This document shows, in pieces, positions 6,405 to 12,750 of a stretch of 12,750 nt of DNA (its first letter is position 1; every line of letters starts with the position of its first letter). The translations under genes and the position numbers were made by a program. The notes under the pieces were generated by a model. That model searched no databases. It was not told the DNA's origin and saw only the letters and a program-made list of their open reading frames with translations. The stretch comes from Clostridiales bacterium (GTDB taxonomy: Bacteria; Bacillota; Clostridia; Christensenellales; JAISNN01). Location of the stretch: positions 1 through 12,750 of the forward strand of contig JAITOQ010000199.1 of the NCBI GenBank assembly GCA_031289865.1, written 5' to 3'.

Positions 6405-7946
6405 ATGAAAAAATCTAAAATATTTAAGATAGTAACTCCGATTTTGACACTGCTCGTAACCGTGGGCATATTATGCGGCTATATTTTTATCTTTCACATG
6501 TTTCGGGTTTCGTTCTATAACGAGGACGGGTCGTTATTTCTCGAAAAAAAGGTGAAGCCCTTTCAGACGACGACGGGCGAGATACTGCCGAGTACGGAGG
6601 ACAAAATATTTATCGGTTGGTTTACCGACGGTAAGGACGATAGGACGTTTTTTCATTTTACCGAAAGTGTGAAGGGCAACATGAAGCTGTACCCGAAGTT
6701 CCTTGAGCCGACGGACAGAGATTTTTCGGAGGAAGAGAGTCTGTTTAGAGCGCAGTATGTCACGATGTTCGGAGAGGTTCCGACCGTGCGGATTACGACG
6801 GAATCGTCTCCCGACATTGAAAAACCCGAATATGCGTTCGGGGTATTCAGTTTGGATTGTACTGACGGCGCGTTTAATATGGACGCGGTCGCTATGCAAA
6901 TGCGCTTGCGCGGCAATTTTTCGCGGTATCTGCCCAAAGGCTCCTACAAGGTTAAGTTTGACAAAAAGAACACCTCCGTATTCGGAAATTCGGGCAACAA
7001 AAATTGGGCTCTTGTCGCAAATTATTTGGATCGGACGCTGTTGCGAAACTACGTCACTTATTTGACGGCGCAAACCTTGGACGGGTTTGACTTCGCGCCT
7101 AAAACATATTTTGTAGACTTGATTTTAAACGGAGAAAAAAAGGGTCTATACCTTTTAATGGAGACCGTTGAGGCGAGTCCCGCGAGAGTGGATTTGGAGG
7201 AACAGCCGACGGCGGCTAACGGAGATACGGGCTTTATTTTGGAGCAAACGTGGGGCGCGGCGGGCGCGGAGGATATCGATTATATCGTTGTGGGCGGTAT
7301 TCAATACGAGATAAATTATCCTAAGATAGACGACGACGGTATAGATCCGAATAGGTACGGCATTATTGTAGCGTATATGAAAGATTATGTCCGACGCGTA
7401 AACCTCGCGCTTGACGCTAAGGATTACGGGGCATTTCTTGATCTTTGCGACGAAGACAGCTTTGTGGATTTTCTGTTGATACAAGAGCTTTCAAAAAATA
7501 TCGACGCGGACGCGAGTTCGAGAAGCGTTTATTTCTACAAAAAGCCGAACGATAAACTCCATATGGGACCCGTTTGGGATTTTGATCAGACCTACGGCAC
7601 TTATGAGGGCGGCGGACCGTACGGATATTTTGTACGGGCGCGGCACCTTTGGTTCAAAAAACTGACGGCGATATCCGAATTTTGCGCCGCATACCGTACG
7701 CGTTATATTTGGTTTTACAAAGAGGTTTTTCCGTATGTTTTGAACGCTTTGGACGATGCGGTTTTTTATATATATCCTTCGGTGCAGAGCAATTTTGAGC
7801 GTTGGCCCGAACTTTTAAATACGAACAGCGAAATGTTTCATTCGCAATTGCACGATATTCATTCCTTCGGCGAGCATTACGGTTTTATGAGGAGTTTTTT
7901 GATAGCGCGTGCGGATTGGCTGTACCGTGCTGCTTTGGAATTTTAG
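6405..7946 (+). CDS. CotH-family protein with N-terminal membrane anchor and Flg_new-like domain (513 aa)
   Basis: CotH proteins have an atypical protein-kinase fold; the Bacillus member phosphorylates spore coat proteins, while others are surface or cellulosome-associated. Seen: a short basic start then a hydrophobic helix (residues about 8-32), so the protein is probably anchored with its bulk outside. Residues about 35-102 resemble an InlB-B/Flg_new repeat (VSFYNEDGS, FIGWFTDG, LYPKF). The CotH core shows MRLRGN (166-171), PKGSYKVKF, NWALVANYLDRTLLRNY, LNGEKKGLYLLME, and the catalytic-region GPVWDFD (388-394). The start is the ATG at 6405: the frame runs back to a TTG at 6369, but that is the -35 box. 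No ribosome binding site precedes the ATG. It heads a likely operon with the CPHC protein (56-base gap) and the EFR1-type protein. The family is firm; a coat function is not shown. Confidence 0.88.
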   Translation: MKKSKIFKIVTPILTLLVTVGILCGYIFIFHMFRVSFYNEDGSLFLEKKVKPFQTTTGEILPSTEDKIFIGWFTDGKDDRTFFHFTESVKGNMKLYPKFLEPTDRDFSEEESLFRAQYVTMFGEVPTVRITTESSPDIEKPEYAFGVFSLDCTDGAFNMDAVAMQMRLRGNFSRYLPKGSYKVKFDKKNTSVFGNSGNKNWALVANYLDRTLLRNYVTYLTAQTLDGFDFAPKTYFVDLILNGEKKGLYLLMETVEASPARVDLEEQPTAANGDTGFILEQTWGAAGAEDIDYIVVGGIQYEINYPKIDDDGIDPNRYGIIVAYMKDYVRRVNLALDAKDYGAFLDLCDEDSFVDFLLIQELSKNIDADASSRSVYFYKKPNDKLHMGPVWDFDQTYGTYEGGGPYGYFVRARHLWFKKLTAISEFCAAYRTRYIWFYKEVFPYVLNALDDAVFYIYPSVQSNFERWPELLNTNSEMFHSQLHDIHSFGEHYGFMRSFLIARADWLYRAALEF

Positions 7947-8002
7947 GTCTTGTATTTGAATTTTACCGTAAAAACGGAAAAGATAAAAAAGGAGAAATAC
8001 GC

Positions 8003-8266
8003 ATGAAAAAAATTGAACTTTATTTTTTAATCGATTGCCCGCATTGCCAAAAGGCGTTCGGGCTTTTAAAGGACGCGTTAATCGCGGAGCCGAAGTACAA
8101 AAGCCTTCGGTTTGAACTCATAGAGGAGGAGCTTTCACCCGCGCTTGCGGAGGAGAGGGACTACTATTATGTGCCGTGCTTTTTTTTGGACGGCAAAAAG
8201 GTACACGAGGGAAAAATCACAGAAAGGGACATAAACAAGATTTTAAAAGACGCCTATAAGGAATAG
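8003..8266 (+). CDS. Small thioredoxin/glutaredoxin-fold protein with CPHC motif (87 aa)
   Basis: A minimal thioredoxin-fold protein: beta strand KIELYFLID, redox motif C12-P-H-C15, helix, second strand LRFELIEEEL, then the cis-proline site YYYVPCFFLDG (P58) and a glycine turn leading to a C-terminal helix. The cis-Pro is followed by a third cysteine, C59. There is no signal peptide, so it is cytoplasmic. The CPHC dipeptide is the one found in DsbA, and would favour an oxidising or disulfide-exchange role, but this is inference. The start is the ATG at 8003 with AAAAAAGGAG nine bases upstream; the frame is open further back to 7802 but overlaps cotH. It lies 56 bases after cotH and six bases before the EFR1-type gene. 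Confidence 0.82.
   Translation: MKKIELYFLIDCPHCQKAFGLLKDALIAEPKYKSLRFELIEEELSPALAEERDYYYVPCFFLDGKKVHEGKITERDINKILKDAYKE
8258..8263 (+). promoter_or_regulatory. Ribosome binding site candidate for the EFR1-type gene (supports GTG 8273)
   Basis: AAGGAA inside the last codons of the CPHC gene, nine bases before GTG 8273. The alternative start ATG 8327 has only GGAG at 8307-8310, 16 bases away, too far for normal use. Confidence 0.5.
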
Positions 8267-8272
8267 CTTATT

Positions 8273-9100
8273 GTGCGTCAAAAAAACGTGTCTATACCGC
8301 GTTTATGGAGAATTTATTTACAAAATATGGCAAACGAAAGAAATATCATTTTTTATTTTTCGGGGACGGGGAATTGCTATTCCGCGGCGGTACAAGTTGC
8401 GAGCGCGCTCGGAGAAGCCGAATTGCACCGTGTGACAAGAAAATTTGCGGAATCCGTAAAAAAAGAGAAGCGGATTTTTGAAGCCGATAGAGTTGTAGTC
8501 ATTTTTCCCGCATACGCGTACGGCTTGCCCTCGCTCATGTACGGCTTTTTTAGAAATCTCAAGGTAAAAGCCGAATATACCGCTTTTGTCGTTTCTCGCG
8601 GGACGAAACACGGCGCGGCGATAACTCACGCAAAAGCGTATTTTAAAGGGGCGGTTCAAGCGTGTTTTGACGTCAAGTCGATAGAAAATTTTGTACCGAT
8701 ATTCGGACTTCCTACGGCTGACGAAGTCGAGCGCGGGATAGAGGAACAGCGCGGTGCGGTAGAGGCGATAGCCAAAGAGATAGAAGCGCGAAAAAGCAAC
8801 CGTGTAAAGACCTTTCACCCTCTCTTCGGGATAGTGTCGCGTACCTTTCGCGTATGCCGTCCCTTACTCAATCTTTCGCTTAGGATAACAAAAGACTGCG
8901 TGCGTTGCGGGCGGTGCGAAAAAATCTGCCCCGGCGGCGCAATCAAATCGCGTGACGGCTTGCCGCCTAAAATCAATCGGTGGAAATGCCAAAGCTGTCA
9001 AGGCTGTATCAACGTCTGCCCAAAGAGAGCGGTCGCTTTTGCGGGAATCAAAAAGAACGGAGCGAGGTATATACATCCGGACTTTAGGAAGTATAAGTAA
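8273..9100 (+). CDS. EFR1-type protein: flavodoxin-like domain plus two [4Fe-4S] ferredoxin motifs (275 aa from GTG)
   Basis: Predicted cytoplasmic electron carrier. The N-terminal flavodoxin-like domain has the phosphate-loop pattern FYFSGTGNC (27-35) and FPAYAYGLPS (78-87). The C-terminal ferredoxin domain has two complete cluster motifs: C209, C212, C215, C219 followed by PGGAI, and C239, C242, C245, C249 followed by PKRAV. Matches the EFR1 ferredoxin family common in Clostridia; partners are unknown. Start: GTG 8273 has AAGGAA ten bases upstream and lies six bases after the previous stop, so I chose it. The ATG at 8327 (MANERNIIFYFSGTGN) fits the family N-terminus better, but its GGAG is 16 bases away. 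Coupling with the CPHC protein suggests redox work together with, or beside, the CotH protein. The stop TAA lies inside AAGTAATAAG, the edge of the repeat block. Confidence 0.85.
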   Translation: MRQKNVSIPRLWRIYLQNMANERNIIFYFSGTGNCYSAAVQVASALGEAELHRVTRKFAESVKKEKRIFEADRVVVIFPAYAYGLPSLMYGFFRNLKVKAEYTAFVVSRGTKHGAAITHAKAYFKGAVQACFDVKSIENFVPIFGLPTADEVERGIEEQRGAVEAIAKEIEARKSNRVKTFHPLFGIVSRTFRVCRPLLNLSLRITKDCVRCGRCEKICPGGAIKSRDGLPPKINRWKCQSCQGCINVCPKRAVAFAGIKKNGARYIHPDFRKYK

Positions 9101-9308
9101 TAAGCGAGATGTGAGTTTAGAGTTGAAAGTTGAAGGTTGAGAGTTGAAAAGTGATGATAACGAGAGTAAGTTCGGAGAAATCGTTTTAGATTCTTCGCAA
9201 GCTCAGAATGACACATACTTTTTATCGGCAATAGGACACATGCTTTTTTGTCCGCAATTTTCAACTTTCAATTTTCAACTTTCAATTCGAAATATTACCT
9301 ATTACTTA
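9094..9308. repeat. Nested palindromic repeat filling the convergent EFR1-ylbJ gap
   Basis: The outer arms TAAGTAATAAG (9094-9104) and CCTATTACTTA (9298-9308) are complementary at 9 of 11 positions and overlap the stop codons of both convergent genes. The inner arms at 9121-9153 (TTGAAAGTTGAAGG...) and 9255-9287 (...TTTTCAACTTTCAATT) pair over about 33 bases with G-U pairs. The centre holds TCGGAGAAATCG-TTTTAGATTCTTCGC-AAGCTCAGAATGACA (9172-9213). No T-run terminator was found, and no gene. Confidence 0.78.
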
Positions 9309-10362
9309 AAAGCATGATAATCCCCGCGGTTATGCCCGCTATAACGGCTTGAACCGCTTTGATTTTAAAATAGGCGCGGACGGTGAGAGCGGAGCCTTTC
9401 AGACAGATCAGATTTTGGACGGCGACGGAAAGCCCGCCGAACGCAACGAGAGCGGCGGCGGCGGGGACGGCAAAAACGAGCGGAAGTCCCGATACCGCGA
9501 CGTCGGCAGCTCCGCGTGTCATCTCGATCAAGCCGAACAAAATACCGTCGGAGGCTTGCGGATTTTTTGTGACGCGTGTCAACAGCTCCAAAATCGGAGT
9601 GAGGAACGGACTGTTTTTCAGCATATCCGACAGCATATAAAAAAACGCTATAGTACCGCCGACGGAGAGCATAGAGGATACCGACGCCGTTATGCTTTCG
9701 CCGACTAAATCAAAAAGCTTTGTTTCGGATTGTACTCGCGGAGTGTTCCGCTTGTCGTCGAAGATTTGCGGCGGTTGCACGTACGACTGTCCTTTGGGTC
9801 GAAATATAAAGCCCGATAGGAGCGCGGCGGTGACTTGAGAAAATACGAGGATAATCCCGATCTTTATATCGCCGAAAAATTTAAAGCCGACGACGTTTAA
9901 AAGGAAGAGAGGGCCGGCGACGGATGTCAAGGCGGTCGCGGCTATGACTTGTTTCGGGTCTGTGTTTTTTTTGCGGCAGAGCGCGTGGGTGAGCCGCGCA
10001 CCGACGGGATAGCCCGACAAAAGACTTAGGAGAAAGGCGTAACCGAATGAGGGCGGGAGAGAAAAGAGTTTTGAAAAGGTCTTTTTTAAAAAGTTTTCTT
10101 TTTCCGTTTCAATGGTCACGACGTTTAAAATCAGTCCCGAAAGGATCGCAAAAGGAAACACGGACGGAAACACCGATTCAAAAAACAGCTTAAGTCCGCG
10201 GAGTACCGACGCGGTATAGATCTGCGAATTTAACGCGAGCGCGAGTATAGCGGAGAGGAGCGTGAAAAGAACCGCGGCATGAAAAAACCGTTGTAAAAAT
10301 GCGCGGCGGTCATGAAAAAGTGCGGTATGGGCTTTTAATTCGGAACGGGTTACGGCTCTCAT
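9295..10362 (-). CDS. YlbJ-like polytopic membrane protein (nucleoside-recognition/gate fold, 355 aa)
   Basis: Multi-spanning membrane protein resembling the sporulation protein YlbJ. Seen: a first helix at about 29-46, ESVFPSVFPFAILSG (62-76) matching the family's (M/V)FPS(L/V)FPF region, SGYPVGA (116-122), a second gate-like half with SSMLSVGGTIAFFYML (229-244), EMTRG (280-284) and AFGGLSVAVQ (307-316), and a last helix at about 336-352. YlbJ is needed for spore formation in Bacillus, but the family also occurs outside clear sporulators; substrate unknown. Start: the ATG at 10362 has GGTG five bases upstream; an ATG at 10395 would add 11 residues but has no ribosome binding site. The C-terminal SNR-stop is encoded by the AAGTAATAGGTAAT repeat. 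The gene converges with EFR1 and diverges from the YcxB-like gene. Confidence 0.8.
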   Translation of the reverse strand: MRAVTRSELKAHTALFHDRRAFLQRFFHAAVLFTLLSAILALALNSQIYTASVLRGLKLFFESVFPSVFPFAILSGLILNVVTIETEKENFLKKTFSKLFSLPPSFGYAFLLSLLSGYPVGARLTHALCRKKNTDPKQVIAATALTSVAGPLFLLNVVGFKFFGDIKIGIILVFSQVTAALLSGFIFRPKGQSYVQPPQIFDDKRNTPRVQSETKLFDLVGESITASVSSMLSVGGTIAFFYMLSDMLKNSPFLTPILELLTRVTKNPQASDGILFGLIEMTRGAADVAVSGLPLVFAVPAAAALVAFGGLSVAVQNLICLKGSALTVRAYFKIKAVQAVIAGITAGIIMLLSNR

Positions 10363-10396
10363 ATTATCACCAAATATATCATTATTCAAAATCATA

Positions 10397-10425
10397 TTGC
10401 AAAAATATCTTTTTTATGATATAAT
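10397..10425 (+). promoter_or_regulatory. Sigma-A-type promoter of the ycxB-like/mannosidase unit
   Basis: TTGCAA (10397-10402), 17-base spacer, TATAAT (10420-10425) preceded by TGA (extended -10). The expected start is near 10432, giving a leader of about 27 bases with AAGGAG at 10445-10450. Confidence 0.75.
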
Positions 10426-10458
10426 ATCACCTAAGGCTGAAAAAAAGGAGAAAAGGCC

Positions 10459-10989
10459 ATGAAAGTAGTGTTTGAAAGCAAGAACGTTCAAGCGGATTAC
10501 TTGCAGTTTAATCGTAAAAAAGTGAAAAGAATCGCTTTGATTTTCTCGCTTGTCGTAGTGATTTTCGGTATCTTAATTTTGATTGCGGAGTTGATTGCGC
10601 AAGACGGAGATGGGTTATTCTTAGTCTTCGGGATTTTCCTTATCGTATACGGCGTTGTGATTTATCCGTTAATGCTTTTTGCAAACCGCTATGCCGCGAA
10701 AAGACAAATCAAGACAAACCGCATTCACTTTGCCGACGGCGCGCAAAAAACGACCTTTTTAGAGGACGGTTTTATTATCGAAAAGGAAAACAAAATTGCG
10801 CGTGAGGTTTTGGAGTCATATTATACGGGCATTTACAAAATCGAGGAACACAAAGAGATTGTTATGATATATTTAAGTAACATGAGCGGATTTTTATTTA
10901 ACAAAAACAGTATCACCGAGGGGACTTTTTCCGAACTTAGAGAAAAATTAAAGGGTATACTCGGTAAAAAATATATTATGAGGAAATAA
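10459..10989 (+). CDS. YcxB-like membrane protein with two transmembrane helices (176 aa)
   Basis: Function unknown. A short N-terminal beta-like segment (MKVVFESKNVQADYLQFNRK) is followed by two hydrophobic helices (about 25-46 and 53-76) joined by a short acidic loop (AQDGDG), then a cytoplasmic-looking domain of mixed strands with FLEDGFIIEKENK, YYTGIYKIEEHKEIVMIYLSN and GFLFNKNSI, ending in a basic tail. This order, two helices then a small beta-rich domain resembling a PH fold, is typical of YcxB-like proteins. AAGGAG lies eight bases before the ATG. The mannosidase gene begins 10 bases after its stop, so the two are cotranscribed, though no functional link is evident. Confidence 0.75.
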   Translation: MKVVFESKNVQADYLQFNRKKVKRIALIFSLVVVIFGILILIAELIAQDGDGLFLVFGIFLIVYGVVIYPLMLFANRYAAKRQIKTNRIHFADGAQKTTFLEDGFIIEKENKIAREVLESYYTGIYKIEEHKEIVMIYLSNMSGFLFNKNSITEGTFSELREKLKGILGKKYIMRK

Positions 10990-10999
10990 AGGATCAATT

Positions 11000-12436
11000 A
11001 TGGGAGCAAGAGCAAAATTAGCGCATGAATTAGCGTTGTTTAATCGGGAAATCAAATCGCTTAAAGAGGCTGTCTATACTTCGGTATGTCCGCTTAATGC
11101 GGAGTATATCGTGAGCCACGAGCCTACGCCCTTTGACGCGGCAAAAAACGCAACCTACCGCCCTATAGAGAAAGGCGGTAAATGGGGCGGATTTTTTGAC
11201 TGCGGGTGGTTTCGGTTTTCCGCGGAAATCCCTTATACGGCGTCGGGTAAACACTTAGCCGCCGTCATAGACGTGGACGGAGAGGGGTGTGTGTACGACG
11301 ACGGCGGCGCGCCCGTACAAGGCTTGACCTCTCTTACGGGGCTTGACTTTCCGCGTCCAAAGGGAGGGGTCGGAAGTATCGCGGGGCTTGAAAACCATAT
11401 GCAGCCTATCCGAGCCAAAAAGATTGTCGAGATCTCGCCTTACGCGGAGGGCGGCGCACGCGTCAATTTGACCGTCGAGACCTCAAACAACGGTTGGTAC
11501 GGACGGAACAAGGGCTTTGCGCGGCTGAAGCGCGCCGAGCTTGTCATCGTCAACGACGAGATAAAGGACTTTTATTACGATTGGGCGACGGCATTCCTTT
11601 TTTATCTTGCGACGGATAATCCGACGCGGAAAAAAGAGATCTATACCGTCTTAAAAGCCGCCGCGCAAGCCTTTTTGACGGGCGGCGAAAGCGGATTGTC
11701 AGAAGGAAAAAAACTCCTTAAAGAGGGGAGCGACAATAACGGCATGAGGAGATTTACTTTTTTTGCGACGGGTCACGCGCATCTCGATCTTGCGTGGCTG
11801 TGGCCTATCCGTGAGACAAAAAGAAAAGCGGTGAGAACCTACACTGCCGCGCTCAAAAATATCGAAAAATATCCCGACTATATATTCGGCTCAAGTCAGC
11901 CGCAGCAGTACGAATGGGTAAAGGACGCACACCCGTCCGTGTATGCAAATATCAAAAATGCGGTCGAGAGCGGTAGGATAGAGCCGCAAGGCGGTATGTG
12001 GGTCGAACCCGATACAAACGTACCTTGCGGAGAATCTCTCATTCGTCAGGTCTTTTACGGCAAAAGGTTTTTTGCCGACGAATTCGGAAAGGACGTAAAG
12101 GTCTTGTGGCTTCCGGACGTTTTTGGCTTTTCGGCGCAGATCCCGCAGATCGTCAAAAAGACGGGAATGGAATATTTTTTGACTATCAAACTCGGTTGGA
12201 ACGAACACAATCCGTTTCCTCTAAATTCCTTCCTTTGGGAAGGGCTTGACGGGAGCCGTATATTGGCGCATATCCCGCCCGAGGGGACGTACAACAGCGA
12301 CGCGGGACCGATTGCTATCGACGCGGCGTTTAAAAACAATAGGGACAAGGATAGGACGCACGTCGCGCATCTCCCGTTCGGTACGGGCGACGGCGGCGGC
12401 GGCCCCGGCGAGGGCGAGCTTGTGGTTTTAAAGTGA
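11000..12436 (+). CDS. GH38 alpha-mannosidase, N-terminal and catalytic part, ending at an in-frame TGA
   Basis: GH38 enzymes hydrolyse alpha-mannosides, usually from N-glycans or mannans. Seen: an N-terminal beta-rich domain (about 1-200), then the catalytic domain with GHAHLDLAWLWPIRE (258-272; zinc ligands H261 and D263 by family analogy), GGMWVEPDTNVPCGESL (331-347), WLPDVFGFSAQIPQI (370-384; nucleophile D373) and GDGGGGPGE (463-471). No signal peptide, so cytoplasmic, as in other bacterial GH38 enzymes. AAAGGA lies six bases before the ATG. The readable frame stops at codon 479, TGA 12434-12436, whereas bacterial GH38 proteins are usually 850-1050 residues; the rest follows in the same frame after a second stop, TAG 12446-12448. 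Probably a pseudogene or a sequence error. A truncated product would lack the helical and C-terminal beta domains needed for a complete active site. Confidence 0.88.
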   Translation: MGARAKLAHELALFNREIKSLKEAVYTSVCPLNAEYIVSHEPTPFDAAKNATYRPIEKGGKWGGFFDCGWFRFSAEIPYTASGKHLAAVIDVDGEGCVYDDGGAPVQGLTSLTGLDFPRPKGGVGSIAGLENHMQPIRAKKIVEISPYAEGGARVNLTVETSNNGWYGRNKGFARLKRAELVIVNDEIKDFYYDWATAFLFYLATDNPTRKKEIYTVLKAAAQAFLTGGESGLSEGKKLLKEGSDNNGMRRFTFFATGHAHLDLAWLWPIRETKRKAVRTYTAALKNIEKYPDYIFGSSQPQQYEWVKDAHPSVYANIKNAVESGRIEPQGGMWVEPDTNVPCGESLIRQVFYGKRFFADEFGKDVKVLWLPDVFGFSAQIPQIVKKTGMEYFLTIKLGWNEHNPFPLNSFLWEGLDGSRILAHIPPEGTYNSDAGPIAIDAAFKNNRDKDRTHVAHLPFGTGDGGGGPGEGELVVLK

Positions 12437-12448
12437 ATCGCGGGATAG

Positions 12449-12750
12449 GGCGGCAAGGAAAATTTACCCGGCGTGGTTCAAGGGCCGTCGGAGGAATTTT
12501 TTAAAGAGCTTGAAAAGTCGCGAAGCGTCTTAAAGGTGTATAAAGGCGAGTTGTATCTCGAAAAGCACCAAGGGACTTTGACCACACAAGCCAGAAACAA
12601 AGCATACAACCGCAAAGCGGAGGTACTGTTTCACAACGTCGAATTTTTAGCGGCTGCCGCCGCTAAGTACGGCTACGAACTCAATCAAGACAAGTTGGAC
12701 GTATTGTGGAAGGAGGTTCTCCTCTATCAATTCCATGATATTCTGCCCGG
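12449..12750 (+). pseudogene. Continuation of the GH38 alpha-mannosidase after two nonsense codons (runs off the window)
   Basis: Reading on in the same frame after the TAG gives 100 codons of clear GH38 sequence: NLPGVVQGPSEEFFKELE, then GELYLEKHQGTLTTQARNK, AYNRKAEVLFHNVEFLAA and QFHDILPG at the window edge, which are typical of the region joining the catalytic barrel to the helical domain. No indel is needed to join the two parts. There is no start codon with a ribosome binding site here, so it is not a separate gene. The 3' end lies outside the window. Confidence 0.85.

Noticed and set aside
9234..9253. Terminator GGACA...TGTCC between the EFR1-type gene and ylbJ
   Set aside because: The stem is only five base pairs and the T-run is in the loop, not after the stem.
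549..9308. Insertion sequence or phage remnant as the source of the repeats
   Set aside because: No transposase, integrase or recognisable remnant is encoded in any gap of this window; a non-autonomous element remains possible but needs genome-wide data.
9349..9708. Plus-strand ORF opposite ylbJ
   Set aside because: Gly/Arg/Asp-rich shadow of a membrane-protein gene; no ribosome binding site or family signal.
12434..12448. Selenocysteine or pyrrolysine recoding, or a frameshift, in the mannosidase
   Set aside because: Two different stops within 15 bases do not fit either recoding system, no obvious SECIS-like hairpin follows the TGA, and no indel is needed because homology continues in the same frame.

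Overview
The window looks like the chromosome of an anaerobic Firmicute of the class Clostridia, probably an uncultured gut lineage. The evidence is strong AGGAG-type ribosome binding sites, sigma-A-like TTGACA/TATAAT promoters, a clostridial-style MurG, a cofactor-independent phosphoglycerate mutase, a YlbJ-family membrane protein, a CotH-family protein, an EFR1-type flavodoxin/ferredoxin protein and a BspA-like leucine-rich-repeat surface protein. The lineage call is inference; there is no rRNA or other marker here.

Layout. 1-548 is the 3' end of a surface protein made of leucine-rich repeats plus a Listeria-Bacteroides (Flg_new) repeat, closed by a hairpin terminator. 549-838 is filled with small repeats. 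murG lies on the minus strand (839-2026) and carries an unusual in-frame tandem repeat. A 435-base divergent gap (2027-2461) of repeats ends in the pgk promoter. pgk (2462-3649) and tpiA (3697-4449) are close together, and gpmI (4637-6175) follows after a palindromic repeat-filled gap and is closed by a terminator at 6286-6313. These three give consecutive lower-glycolysis steps, but gap and eno are not adjacent. A second transcription unit starts at a strong promoter at 6369-6398 and contains a membrane-anchored CotH-family protein (6405-7946), a small CPHC thioredoxin-fold protein (8003-8266) and an EFR1-type flavodoxin/ferredoxin protein (8273-9100). A second nested palindromic gap (9101-9294) separates it from the convergent minus-strand YlbJ-like gene (9295-10362). 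From another good promoter (10397-10425) run a YcxB-like two-helix membrane protein (10459-10989) and a GH38 alpha-mannosidase (from 11000). The mannosidase is interrupted by two in-frame stop codons at 12434 and 12446, although homology continues in the same frame to the window edge.

No defence, phage, CRISPR or transposase gene was seen, and the protein families are all known. What stands out is the non-coding part. Most gaps between genes are assembled from the same few modules: GGTAATAAGTAATA arrays, TTGAAAGTTGA arrays, and an imperfect palindrome built on ATTCTTCGC/GCTCAGAAT. Two gaps form long nested inverted repeats, a composite block flanks pgk-tpiA in inverted orientation, and several stop codons lie inside the arrays. 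Other points worth checking are the MurG repeat insertion, the apparently leaderless cotH mRNA and the broken mannosidase.
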